Below, piece after piece: positions 36,142-44,262 of a stretch of DNA of 64,000 nucleotides (the stretch's first letter is position 1; each line of letters starts with the position of its first letter). Source of the DNA: Actinomyces marmotae. GTDB lineage: Bacteria > Actinomycetota > Actinomycetes > Actinomycetales > Actinomycetaceae. The notes beneath the pieces were generated by a model. The model saw only the letters and a program-made list of their open reading frames with translations, made no database searches and was not told where the DNA came from. The stretch is taken from contig NZ_CP053642.1 in assembly GCF_013177295.1 (NCBI RefSeq), positions 1,612,001 to 1,676,000 on the forward strand, given 5' to 3'. Made by a program: the position numbers and the translations under genes.

Positions 36142-38279
36142 CAGTGGGCCTCCTTCGCGAGGATCGCCTCGAGCTCGGGGGTGATGGCGAAGACGTGGTC
36201 CGGGTTGCCATCGACCGGCTTGAGGGTGGGGCGGGTCTCGAGGCCCACGGTGGGGTGGGAGGAGCGCGGCGCGAAGCGGTCGCCGGCAACGAACTCCGAG
36301 GGGCTGGGCACGGTGCCGCGGACCTGGTGGAGGCGGTTGGAGCCCGCCTCGATGGACAGAACGGCGCCGAGCAGGCCCCGGGTGTACTCGTGGGTCGGGT
36401 TGACGAGGAGCTCGGTGGTCTCAGCCTGCTCGACCACCTGGCCGGCGTACATGACGGTGATCCGGTGGGCGAGCTTGGCGACCAGCGCCAGGTCGTGGGA
36501 GACGAACACCATCGCGAAGCCGAGCTTCTCGCGCAAGTCGTTGAGGAGGTCGACGACCTGCTTCTGGACGGTGACGTCCAGGGCGGTGGTGGGCTCGTCG
36601 GCCAGGACGAGGCTGGGGTCCCGGGTCAGCGCCATGGCGATGAGGACGCGCTGGCGCTGACCGCCGGAGAGCTCGTGGGGGTAGCTCTTCAGGGTGCGCT
36701 CGGGGTCGAGGCCCACGAGTTCGAGGAGCTCGACGGCGGTGCGCTTGCCCCCGCGGGAGGTGAGCTGCTTCATCTGGGCGCTGATGAGCATCGAGGGGTT
36801 GAGGGACGACAGGGCGTCCTGGTAGATCATGCTCATCTCGTGGCCGCGCAGGGCGTTGTGCTGCCCGGGCGTCATCTCGAGGATGTTCTTGCCCTTGAAC
36901 AGGATCTCGCCGGAGATGCGGGCGGTCGGGGGAAGCAGTCCCATGACGGCCATCGAGGAGATCGACTTGCCGCAGCCGGACTCGCCGACCAGGCCCATCG
37001 TCTCGCCGGGGCGCACCGAGAAGGAGACGTCGTCGACGATGTTGACCTCGCCGTGCTGGGCGGGGAAGGCGATGGACAGGTTCTTGACCTCAAGGATCGG
37101 GGCGGCGCCCGTGTCGGCGTAGACGAGGCGGTCGCCGCGCTCGCGCTCCGCCACCGCCAACTGCCGGAGGCGCTCGGCCAGCGGCACGTCCTCGGCGGCG
37201 GGCTCGACGATCCCGGTGAGGCTGCTCATCGCCCCGCCCTCGGCGGCGCCCTCGGGGGCCGAGGCGTTGGCCTCGACGGCGGCGCCGGCCTCGTCCCAGG
37301 CCTTGGCGGTCTCGACGGCCTCCATGGCCTCCTCATCGGCCTGGACGTCGACCTTGCGGCGGATGCGCGGCGAGGCCATGGCGTCGGTGAGGCCCTCGGA
37401 CAGGACATTGAGGCACAGGGTGGTGATGAGGATCATCAGGCCGGGGAAGAAGGTCGGCCACCAGGCCCCCTGCAGGAGGAGCTCCTTGCCCTCGGAGAGC
37501 ATGTTTCCCCAGGTGGGGATGTTGACGGACTTGATGCCCGCGCCGATGAAGGACAGCGAGGCCTCGAAGACGATCGCGTCGGCCACGAGCACGGTCGCGA
37601 AGACCATGATCGGGGCGAGGCAGTTGCGGGCGACGTGCTTGGCCAGGATCCAGGGCACGCCGGCGCCCATGACCTTGGAGGCCGCCACGTAGTCCTCCCC
37701 GAACTGGGACAGGATGTTGGCACGCACGACGCGGGTGAGCTGCGGGATGTAGAGGATGGCGATCGACACGATGATCACCGGGAGCATCGGCAGGCTCTGG
37801 GACAGGGCGGAGACGAGCACGGCCGCCAGGGCGATGCCCGGGAAGGACATGAGGATGTCCAGGACGCGCATGAGGACCTCGGAGATCCACTTGCGCGCGG
37901 TGGCGGCGATGGCGCCTAGGACCACGGCGACGGCCAGGGCGAGGGCCGTGGCCGACAGGCCGACCACGATGGACACGCGCGAGCCGTAGACGACGCGGGA
38001 GAAGACGTCGCGCCCGGTCTTGTCGGTGCCGAAGAACTGCTCGCCATTGGGGCCCACGGTCACCGTGGTGATCTCACCGATCCCCTCCTGGTAGGTGGTT
38101 CCCTCGGCAAGACCCGTGGTGGAGGGGCTGTAGGTGGCGATGAACGGGGCGAAGAGCCCCATGAGCAGGATCACGAGCAGGACGACGACGGCGATCTTGG
38201 AGCCGAACGGCAGGGTCTTCCAGCCCTGGAAGCGCAGGCCGGGCTTGGCGGCCTTCTCGAGTGTGCGGCGGTGCAGCAT
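36141..38279 (-). CDS. Fused ABC permease–ATPase (DppC–DppD type), probable sialic-acid uptake
   Basis: A 712-residue fusion. Residues ~1-310 are a DppC-type permease: an N-terminal helix near 28-50, the FGTDKTGRDVFSRVVYGSR entry and the coupling motif region AASKVMGAGVPWI, with about six helices. After an Ala/Glu-rich linker (~310-395) comes a complete ATPase: Walker A GESGCGKS, Q-loop YQDALSSLNPS, signature LSGGQRQRV, Walker B LVLADEPTTALD, switch FVSHDL. Peptide-type importers normally use separate genes, so four genes here replace five. Both junctions are TGATG overlaps. No frameshift or stop exists in the linker, so the fusion is real in this sequence. Confidence 0.9.
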   Translation of the reverse strand: MLHRRTLEKAAKPGLRFQGWKTLPFGSKIAVVVLLVILLMGLFAPFIATYSPSTTGLAEGTTYQEGIGEITTVTVGPNGEQFFGTDKTGRDVFSRVVYGSRVSIVVGLSATALALAVAVVLGAIAATARKWISEVLMRVLDILMSFPGIALAAVLVSALSQSLPMLPVIIVSIAILYIPQLTRVVRANILSQFGEDYVAASKVMGAGVPWILAKHVARNCLAPIMVFATVLVADAIVFEASLSFIGAGIKSVNIPTWGNMLSEGKELLLQGAWWPTFFPGLMILITTLCLNVLSEGLTDAMASPRIRRKVDVQADEEAMEAVETAKAWDEAGAAVEANASAPEGAAEGGAMSSLTGIVEPAAEDVPLAERLRQLAVAERERGDRLVYADTGAAPILEVKNLSIAFPAQHGEVNIVDDVSFSVRPGETMGLVGESGCGKSISSMAVMGLLPPTARISGEILFKGKNILEMTPGQHNALRGHEMSMIYQDALSSLNPSMLISAQMKQLTSRGGKRTAVELLELVGLDPERTLKSYPHELSGGQRQRVLIAMALTRDPSLVLADEPTTALDVTVQKQVVDLLNDLREKLGFAMVFVSHDLALVAKLAHRITVMYAGQVVEQAETTELLVNPTHEYTRGLLGAVLSIEAGSNRLHQVRGTVPSPSEFVAGDRFAPRSSHPTVGLETRPTLKPVDGNPDHVFAITPELEAILAKEAH

Positions 38280-39244
38280 CAGACGCTCCTGATTCGCGGG
38301 TTGACGAGGACGTAGAGCATGTCGACGATGATGTTGATGACGATGAACGCCAGCGCGACGGTGATCGAGACGCCCTGAACGATGTTGACCTCGTTGCGGG
38401 TGATGCCATCGAGGATGAGCTGACCCATGCCCTTGATGTTGAAGATGATCTCGATGACGACGGCGCCTCCCATCGCGTAGCCCACGCGCAGGCCCAGAAC
38501 CGTCAGCGGGGTGATGAGCGCGTTGCGCAGGACGTTGCGCGCCACGACGATGCGCTTGGGGATGCCGGCGCCGATGGCGGTGCGCACGTAGTCGCGATCG
38601 AGCTCCTCGACCATGGCGGTGCGCACGACCCGGGTGAGCGAGCCGATGTTGGGCACGGCGATGGCCAGGGCCGGGAGGAAGACCTGGCGGACGTACTCAC
38701 CGGGGTCATCGAAGAAGTGGACCCAGTTGGTGATGAGCGCCGGGAAGATTCCCGCCCCTCCGGGCACGTCGGTGAGCCACTGGATGAGGAGCAGCGCCAG
38801 CCAGAAGGAGGGGGTGGCCAGGCACGCGATGGAGACGACGCGGATGACCTGGTCGGGCCAGCGATCGCGATACAGGGCCGCGATGATGCCGAGAACCGCC
38901 GCGATGATGATCGCCACGGCCAGGCCGATGAGGGTGATCTGGAGGGTGATGGGGAAGGCGTCCGAGATGAGCCGGCTGATGTCGACGCCGGTGAAGCTCT
39001 GGCCGAGGTCGCCCTGGACGAGGCCGACGAGGTAGTCCCAGAACCTGGTCAGGAGGGGGTCGTTGAGGTGGTGGTCGATCCGGTACTGCTCGAGGGCGTC
39101 CGCCGATGCCGCCTCGCCCAGCGCCAGGCGCGCGGGGTCTGCCGAGGAGAAAGACATGACGACGAAGACGAGCAGCGTCACACCCAGCACCATGACGGGC
39201 AGCGCCAGCAGGCGCCGTCCAATCAGGCGGATGAGGTTGGACAC
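38279..39244 (-). CDS. ABC permease (DppB type), probable sialic-acid uptake
   Basis: A 321-residue permease with an N-terminal helix (IGRRLLALPVMVLGVTLLVFVV), the DppB-like YRIDHHLNDPLLTRFWDYL segment, and about five further helices; the coupling-helix region DYVRTAIGAGIPKRIV is present. It begins 225 bp after the binding-protein gene; that gap holds two hairpins and a candidate promoter with operator. Its stop overlaps the fusion gene's start (TGATG). Confidence 0.9.
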   Translation of the reverse strand: MSNLIRLIGRRLLALPVMVLGVTLLVFVVMSFSSADPARLALGEAASADALEQYRIDHHLNDPLLTRFWDYLVGLVQGDLGQSFTGVDISRLISDAFPITLQITLIGLAVAIIIAAVLGIIAALYRDRWPDQVIRVVSIACLATPSFWLALLLIQWLTDVPGGAGIFPALITNWVHFFDDPGEYVRQVFLPALAIAVPNIGSLTRVVRTAMVEELDRDYVRTAIGAGIPKRIVVARNVLRNALITPLTVLGLRVGYAMGGAVVIEIIFNIKGMGQLILDGITRNEVNIVQGVSITVALAFIVINIIVDMLYVLVNPRIRSV

Positions 39245-39346
39245 TGGAGTGCTCCTTTGCTTCGGTGTCCCGCCCAGGCGGGCGGTGGGTGGCCTGCCGG
39301 CTCGCCCCGGCGCCCAGGGGCGCGAGGGGCCGGTCGGGAGACCTCA

Positions 39347-39374
39347 GACATATTGTCTGACGTCTGATGTTCAA
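39347..39374 (-). promoter_or_regulatory. Candidate internal promoter and operator of the permease/nan genes
   Basis: On the minus strand TTGAAC (39369-39374) and TATGTC (39347-39352) are 16 bp apart. Between them lies the 15-bp motif TCTGACGTCTGATGT (39356-39370, plus strand), nearly identical to a site before the binding-protein gene. A perfect inverted repeat CAGACA-TAT-TGTCTG (39345-39359) overlaps it. A bound repressor would block this promoter. Confidence 0.5.
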
Positions 39375-39380
39375 TGGCAA

Positions 39381-39400
39381 ATTGGCGCTGACCCGCCAAT
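39381..39400 (-). terminator. Hairpin upstream of the internal promoter
   Basis: ATTGGCG (39381-39387) pairs with CGCCAAT (39394-39400) around a 6-nt loop. On the minus strand the stem is followed by TTTG. It is the second of two hairpins after the binding-protein gene. Confidence 0.45.
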
Positions 39401-39406
39401 CGCGAC

Positions 39407-39439
39407 GCGGCGCTCCCCCGACGAGAGGGGGAGCGCCGC
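39407..39439 (-). terminator. Strong hairpin after the binding-protein gene
   Basis: GCGGCGCTCCCCC (39407-39419) pairs perfectly with 39427-39439 (13 bp, 7-nt loop), 31 bp beyond the binding-protein stop. No U-run follows directly. It probably terminates part of the transcripts or protects the 3' end, so the binding protein is made in excess of the permeases. Confidence 0.65.
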
Positions 39440-39469
39440 GCGCGCCTCAGGCGGATGAGCCCACGGGCC

Positions 39470-41104
39470 TCAACTCTTGTTCGAGCCGACCCCGATGAAG
39501 GACAGGCCGGTCAGAGTGATCGGCTTGAAGTTGACCAGGGTGTCGCCGTTCCAGGCCGTGGGGGTCTTGCGGTGGAAGAGCGGGTAGACCGGCACGGCCT
39601 CGGAGATGGCGTCGAAGACCTCCTGCCAGGCCTTGACCTGCTCATCACCGGTCTTCTGCACAGCGGCGTCCAGCATCTCCTGGACCTTGACCTGGGACTC
39701 CTGCCCCTTCCAGTGCATGCGCTTGTCGATCCAGGTGTCGCCGGAGTACCACCAGCGCAGGAGCAGGTCCGCGTCATTGCCGAACACCGAGGGGTCCCCG
39801 GGCGCGACGACGATGTCATAGGAGTCAGGGTCGCTGTCGATGGTGTTGTAGACCTCGGCGGACTTCTTCTCCTCATAGGTGACCGTCAGGCCCGCGGCCT
39901 CAAGGTTCTCCTTGATGATGGGGCGGACCGAGGAGAACCAGCCGTGGTCGGAGCACAGCAGGCGCACGGCCTTCAGGCCGGTCTCAGCCAGGAGGGCCTT
40001 GGCCTTCTCGGCGCCACCCTTGGAGTAGTCCACCTTGGCGGCGCGGTAGGCGGGGTGCTCCTTGTGAACGAAGCAGGTGGCCGGGGTGGCCAGGCCGGCC
40101 ATGCCGTTCTTGCAGATCGACACGTAGTCGAGGGCGTAGAGGATCGCCTGGCGGTTCTTGACGTCCTTCATAGCCTCGGAGCCGCAGTTGAACATCGCGA
40201 ACAGGAGGCCGAAGCCCTGCTCGGCACTGACCTTGACCGGGGCGGACATGGCGGTGATCTGGGCGGCGGGCACGGCGTCGATCGCCTGGACGGTGCCGTT
40301 GCTCATCGCGTTGGTGCGAGTGGTGTCGTCGGGCAGGATCTGCCAGGTCATGGACTTGGCCAGGGCGGGCTTGGAGCCGCTGTACTTGTCGTTGCGCTCG
40401 AAGACGACGGTCTTGGACGCGGCTCCGTTGTCCTTCATGACGTAGGGGCCGGTGCCCACGGGCATCTGGTCGAAGGCCTTCGCGTCGGCCTCGACGGTGG
40501 CCTTCGGGACGACCTTGACCACGGCGATGCGCTCGGCGACCAGCGAGAAGGGGTACTTGAGCGTGAGGGTGACGGTCTTGTCGTCCTTCTTCTCCACCTT
40601 GTCGAGGAAGGGGAGGAAGGAGGCGTACAGCGACTTGTTGTCCGGGTTGAGGACCCGCTCGAAGGAGAAGACGACGTCCTCCGCGGTGACGGCGGTGCCG
40701 TTGGAGAAGACCGCGCCGTCGCGCAGGGCAACCTCGTAACTCGTGTCGCTGACCTTGGTGGGCAGCGCGGCGCCGAGGGCCGGGTAGCACTCGCGGGTGG
40801 CGGGGTGGATCTCGGTCAGGCCCTCCATGGTGTGCCAGTTGGCGGCGATCGTCAGGGCCGACGTCGTCGTCATCGGGTCGTAGCCGTTGGTGCCGAGCTC
40901 GTAGGAGATGCCGGCGGTGATGACGCCGTCCTTGTTGGTCACCTCAACATCAGGGGCGGCCGAGGAGCCAGCGCCAGTGCTGGGCTTCTTGGCGGTCCCA
41001 CCACCGCAGGCGGCGAGCGTCGCCGCAATGCCGGCGGCCATGCCCACGGTGGAGCTGATCTTGATGAAGTCGCGCCGGGAAGCGCGGGGAAGTGAAATCG
41101 CCAT
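39470..41104 (-). CDS. Solute-binding lipoprotein, SBP family 5, probable sialic-acid binding protein
   Basis: A 544-residue extracellular binding protein of the oligopeptide/nickel (SBP_bac_5) class. The N-terminus has a twin-arginine motif (SRRDFIK, Arg10-Arg11) and a lipobox LAAC with Cys33, so it is exported folded by Tat and lipid-anchored. A Ser/Thr/Ala linker leads into the family body (YDPMTTTSALTIAANWHTMEG, LRDGAVFSNGTAVTAEDVVF). ATG 41104 is supported by AGGAG at 41111-41115. By gene context it feeds the adjacent permeases and nan genes; peptide binding remains possible. Confidence 0.88.
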   Translation of the reverse strand: MAISLPRASRRDFIKISSTVGMAAGIAATLAACGGGTAKKPSTGAGSSAAPDVEVTNKDGVITAGISYELGTNGYDPMTTTSALTIAANWHTMEGLTEIHPATRECYPALGAALPTKVSDTSYEVALRDGAVFSNGTAVTAEDVVFSFERVLNPDNKSLYASFLPFLDKVEKKDDKTVTLTLKYPFSLVAERIAVVKVVPKATVEADAKAFDQMPVGTGPYVMKDNGAASKTVVFERNDKYSGSKPALAKSMTWQILPDDTTRTNAMSNGTVQAIDAVPAAQITAMSAPVKVSAEQGFGLLFAMFNCGSEAMKDVKNRQAILYALDYVSICKNGMAGLATPATCFVHKEHPAYRAAKVDYSKGGAEKAKALLAETGLKAVRLLCSDHGWFSSVRPIIKENLEAAGLTVTYEEKKSAEVYNTIDSDPDSYDIVVAPGDPSVFGNDADLLLRWWYSGDTWIDKRMHWKGQESQVKVQEMLDAAVQKTGDEQVKAWQEVFDAISEAVPVYPLFHRKTPTAWNGDTLVNFKPITLTGLSFIGVGSNKS

Positions 41105-41121
41105 TGATGGACTCCTGAAGA

Positions 41122-41136
41122 TCTGACGTCTCATGT
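41122..41136 (-). promoter_or_regulatory. Candidate operator before the binding-protein gene
   Basis: TCTGACGTCTCATGT (plus strand) matches 14 of 15 bases, same orientation, with 39356-39370. It lies just upstream of the ribosome-binding site and downstream of the probable transcription start, so a bound repressor would block elongation or initiation. The adjacent GntR-type regulator is the obvious candidate. Confidence 0.5.
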
Positions 41137-41178
41137 CCGACGTAGGTAGGATGACTTTAACAGGTTCGGCCCGCTCCC

Positions 41179-41217
41179 AGCCAATCGTTGGCAGCGCCGT
41201 GTCAGAATCTCTATAAG
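41179..41217 (+). promoter_or_regulatory. Divergent promoters of the GntR gene and binding-protein gene, with palindromic -35 region
   Basis: Plus strand: TTGGCA (41188-41193), 18 bp, TATAAG (41212-41217), a strong promoter for the regulator. Minus strand: TTGGCT (41179-41184) with weak -10 candidates around 41155-41161. The two -35 boxes form a perfect inverted repeat GCCAA-TCG-TTGGC (41180-41192). Confidence 0.6.
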
Positions 41218-41266
41218 ATCCTGGTCATCGACGACCCGATCGCCGAACCGAAGAGCGAGAAAGTGA

Positions 41267-41279
41267 GGTGTGTCACACG
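41267..41279. promoter_or_regulatory. Palindromic 13-mer GGTGTGTCACACG, site 2
   Basis: The inverted copy of the motif at 32203-32215. It overlaps the possible GTG starts (41270, 41279) of the GntR-type gene, about 45 bp after its expected transcription start, so it could act in autoregulation. Confidence 0.5.
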
Positions 41280-42028
41280 TGCCCTCGGGAAGAGCCCTGC
41301 GCAACACCTACGTCGCATTATCCCCGGCGCCGATGACCCAGGCGTCCACCGCGATGAGCGCGATCAAGGACTACATACTCTCGCACCACCTCCGACCGGG
41401 CGATCCGCTGCCCACGGAGTCCAAACTGTGCGCCGACCTCGGCGTGTCGCGCTCTTCGGTGCGCGAAGCGGTCCGCACGCTCGTCGCCCTCGACATCGTG
41501 GAGGTCCGCCATGGTCAAGGCATGTTCGTTGGCCAGGTCTCCATGCGCCCGATGGTCGAGTCCCTCGTATTCCGGGGCCTGCTGGCCCCGGGCGATGATT
41601 ACGCGAGCCTGCGCGACGTCGTCGACGTGCGCATGACCCTGGACAGCGCGCTGGCCGACGACGTCGTCAAGGCGTGGAAGGGCCGCCCCGACCCCGTCCT
41701 CGACGGCTACATCGACGACATGGAGGAGCTCGCCGCCGAGGGCAAGACCTTCTCCGAGCAGGACCAGGCCTTCCACGCCCGGCTGCTGGAGCCCCTCGCC
41801 AACCACTTGTGGGCCCACCTCATCGACGCCTTCTGGGCCGTGCACACCCTGACAGTGCCGCTCATGGACGCGCCCGCCGCGGAGGACATCATCACCACGG
41901 CCAAGGCGCACCGCGAGATGCTTGAGGCCGCGCGAAGGGGCGACGTCGAGGCCTACCGCGAGGCGACCCACAAGCACTACGCCCCACTCGTCCTGGCCCT
42001 GAGCTCCCCCCGCCCGCCCCGGCCCTGA
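41270..42028 (+). CDS. GntR/FCD-family transcriptional regulator, NanR-like by context
   Basis: A ~252-residue regulator with an N-terminal winged helix (IKDYILSHHLRPGDPLPTESKLCADLGVSRSSVREAVRTL, recognition helix near SRSSVREAV) and a C-terminal helical FCD ligand domain with FHARLLEPLANHLW and THKHYAPLV, whose His/Asp residues usually bind a metal and a sugar acid. The start is uncertain: GTG 41270, GTG 41279 (with GTGAGG upstream) or ATG 41333. It is divergent from the sialic-acid transporter genes, so repression relieved by sialic acid or ManNAc-6-P is the natural model, which is inference. Confidence 0.85.
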   Translation: MSHVPSGRALRNTYVALSPAPMTQASTAMSAIKDYILSHHLRPGDPLPTESKLCADLGVSRSSVREAVRTLVALDIVEVRHGQGMFVGQVSMRPMVESLVFRGLLAPGDDYASLRDVVDVRMTLDSALADDVVKAWKGRPDPVLDGYIDDMEELAAEGKTFSEQDQAFHARLLEPLANHLWAHLIDAFWAVHTLTVPLMDAPAAEDIITTAKAHREMLEAARRGDVEAYREATHKHYAPLVLALSSPRPPRP

Positions 42029-42158
42029 GTGCCCGGCCTCGGACGTTCCGCCCCGGCGCCCTCAGCGCGGCCTGGCCGACGGAGCCGGTTTTCCCCCGCT
42101 GGCCGGGGCGGGACACAATGGCGCTGTTCTTGTCCCTCTCCGCACCCCGGGAGACCGC

Positions 42159-44132
42159 ATGACGCAGGGCCGCACCACCCCAGCCACGCCTGCCAGGACC
42201 GTCGACCCGGTCGACGCCGTGCCGCCGATCGGCAGGCTCTCGATCCTCTCCGTCCAGCACGTGCTCGCCTTCTACGCGGGCGCCGTCGTCGTCCCCCTGG
42301 TGATCTCCTCCGGCCTCCACCTGGATGCCGCGACCACCATCCATCTCATCAACGCAGACCTCTTCACCTGCGGCATCGCCACGATCATCCAGTCGGCGGG
42401 CCTGGGGCCCAGGATCGGCGTGCGGCTGCCCCTCATCCAGGGCGTGACCTTCACGGCGGTCTCCCCCCTCATCGCGATCGGCTTGACGGCCTCCGGGGGC
42501 CAGGGCGGGAACGCGGGCCTGGCCGCGATGTATGGCTCGATCATCGCCGCCGGCATCCTCACCTTCCTCGCGGCGCCCTGGTTCGCCCGCCTGCTGAGGT
42601 TCTTCCCGCCGGTGGTCACCGGCACGCTGCTGACCGTCATGGGCACGACCCTCATGAGCGTGTCCGCGGGAGACATCGTCTCCTGGGGCGCGAGCGCCCC
42701 CGAGGGCTCCACCGACGCGCAGGTCGCGGCCCTGACGATCAAGGGCCTGCTCTACGCCCTGGGGACGCTGGGCGTCATCCTCCTCGTACAGCGGGTCTTC
42801 AAGGGCTTCATGGCCACCATCGCCGTCCTCGTGGGCCTCGTCGCCGCCACGGCGGCGGCCCTGGCGCTGGGAGACGCGGACTTCTCCGGGGTGGCCGCCG
42901 CGGCGCCGGTGGGCCTGACCTCCCCCTTCTTCTTCGGCATCCCGCAATTCTCCCTGGCCGGCATCGTGTCCATGGCCATCGTCATGGCGGTGACCGCCGT
43001 GGAGACCACCGGCGACGTCTTCGCCACCGGGGAGGTGGTCGGCAAGCGGATCACGCCGCGCCACATCGCCAACGCGCTGCGCGCCGATGGGCTGTCCACG
43101 CTCCTGGGCGGCATCTTCAACTCCTTCCCCTACACCTGCTTCGCCCAGAACGTCGGGCTCGTGCGCCTGACCCAGGTGAGGTCGCGGTGGGTCGTCACCG
43201 CGGCGGGCGGGCTCATGATCCTCCTGGGCCTGCTGCCCAAGGCGGGGGCCGTCGTCGCGGCGATCCCCTCCCCCGTCATCGGTGGGGCGTCGCTGGCCAT
43301 GTTCGCCTCCGTGGCCGTCGTGGGCATCCAGACGCTCTCCAAGGTGGACATGCACGACAACCGCAACGCGGTCATCGTCTCCTCCTCCATCGGCCTGGCC
43401 CTCCTGGTGACCTTCAAGCCCGACCTGGCGGGATTGATGCCGTCCTGGCTCGCGATCCTCTTCGGCTCGGGCGTGACCATCGGCTCGATCACCGCCATCG
43501 TCCTCAACCTGCTGTTCTTCCACGTGGGGCGCCAGGCCGGCCCGGATGTGGCGCGCCTGGACGGGCGCCCGGTCAACCTGGAGGAGGTCAACTCCATGGA
43601 CCGCGAGCGATTCGTGGCGGCCTTCTCCCCCATGCACGCTGGCGTCACCTGGCCCGCCGAGCGGGTGTGGGAGGGCCTCCCCTACGAGTCCACCGCGCGA
43701 CTGCGCGGAGCCTTCCAGGACGTCGTGCTGTCCGCCAACGGCGTGGAGCAGGCCGCCCTGACCGCCAACTACCGGGACATCGTCGACCTCATCCTCGGTC
43801 AGGGCGCCGAGGCGGATCCCCAGGCGGGGCTCGACACGGCCTCGCTGGCCCTGGGCGAGTTCAACGACGCCGAGGCCGCCGAACTGCGGGCGCTGTCCGA
43901 GGCCTACCACGATCGCTTCGACCGCCCGCTGGTCATGTGCGTGGAGCGCCTGGCCGACCGCTCCCAACTCATCTCCCGGGGCTGGAACCGCGTCGAGGCC
44001 TCCCCCGAGCGCGAGGCCCGCACGACGATCAGCGAGATCGTCGACATCGCCGATGAGCGCTTCGATGCCATGATCGCCGACGCCAACCCCGTGCGCAGTG
44101 CCTGGGCCCGCAAGTTCGAACAGCTGGACTGA
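42159..44132 (+). CDS. NCS2 xanthine/uracil-type permease fused to an OHCU-decarboxylase-like domain
   Basis: A 657-residue two-domain protein. Residues ~25-460 are an NCS2 nucleobase:cation symporter: LSVQHVLAFYAGAVVVPLVI near the start, RLPLIQGVTFTAVSP, the TAVETTGDVFATGE motif and NSFPYTCFAQNVGLV, closest in feel to uric acid/xanthine permeases. Residues ~472-640 resemble 2-oxo-4-hydroxy-4-carboxy-5-ureidoimidazoline decarboxylase (FVAAFSP, then ALSEAYHDRFDRPLVMCVE and IADERFDAMI), the urate-pathway enzyme. Where active enzymes have HPDLA and an EEQ segment, this protein has NYRDI and a shortened SLALGEF, so the catalytic His and Glu seem absent. No other purine genes are adjacent. Confidence 0.85.
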   Translation: MTQGRTTPATPARTVDPVDAVPPIGRLSILSVQHVLAFYAGAVVVPLVISSGLHLDAATTIHLINADLFTCGIATIIQSAGLGPRIGVRLPLIQGVTFTAVSPLIAIGLTASGGQGGNAGLAAMYGSIIAAGILTFLAAPWFARLLRFFPPVVTGTLLTVMGTTLMSVSAGDIVSWGASAPEGSTDAQVAALTIKGLLYALGTLGVILLVQRVFKGFMATIAVLVGLVAATAAALALGDADFSGVAAAAPVGLTSPFFFGIPQFSLAGIVSMAIVMAVTAVETTGDVFATGEVVGKRITPRHIANALRADGLSTLLGGIFNSFPYTCFAQNVGLVRLTQVRSRWVVTAAGGLMILLGLLPKAGAVVAAIPSPVIGGASLAMFASVAVVGIQTLSKVDMHDNRNAVIVSSSIGLALLVTFKPDLAGLMPSWLAILFGSGVTIGSITAIVLNLLFFHVGRQAGPDVARLDGRPVNLEEVNSMDRERFVAAFSPMHAGVTWPAERVWEGLPYESTARLRGAFQDVVLSANGVEQAALTANYRDIVDLILGQGAEADPQAGLDTASLALGEFNDAEAAELRALSEAYHDRFDRPLVMCVERLADRSQLISRGWNRVEASPEREARTTISEIVDIADERFDAMIADANPVRSAWARKFEQLD

Positions 44133-44168
44133 CGCTCCCTCGCGCCCCACATACCGCCTCAGCCCGCC

Positions 44169-44203
44169 GTTGCGCCCTCATCCTCGCAGTTTGAGGGCGC
44201 AAC
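44169..44203 (+). terminator. Hairpin after the NCS2 fusion gene
   Basis: GTTGCGCCCTCA (44169-44180) pairs perfectly with TGAGGGCGCAAC (44192-44203) around an 11-nt loop, 37 bp after the stop. Flanks pair partly further out. There is no U-run, as often in very GC-rich actinobacteria. Confidence 0.65.
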
Positions 44204-44262
44204 GCCGGGCCGAGACGGTTTCTGCGGGGTGAGGGCGCAGGAGCTTCGCGCGCGAGCAAGCC

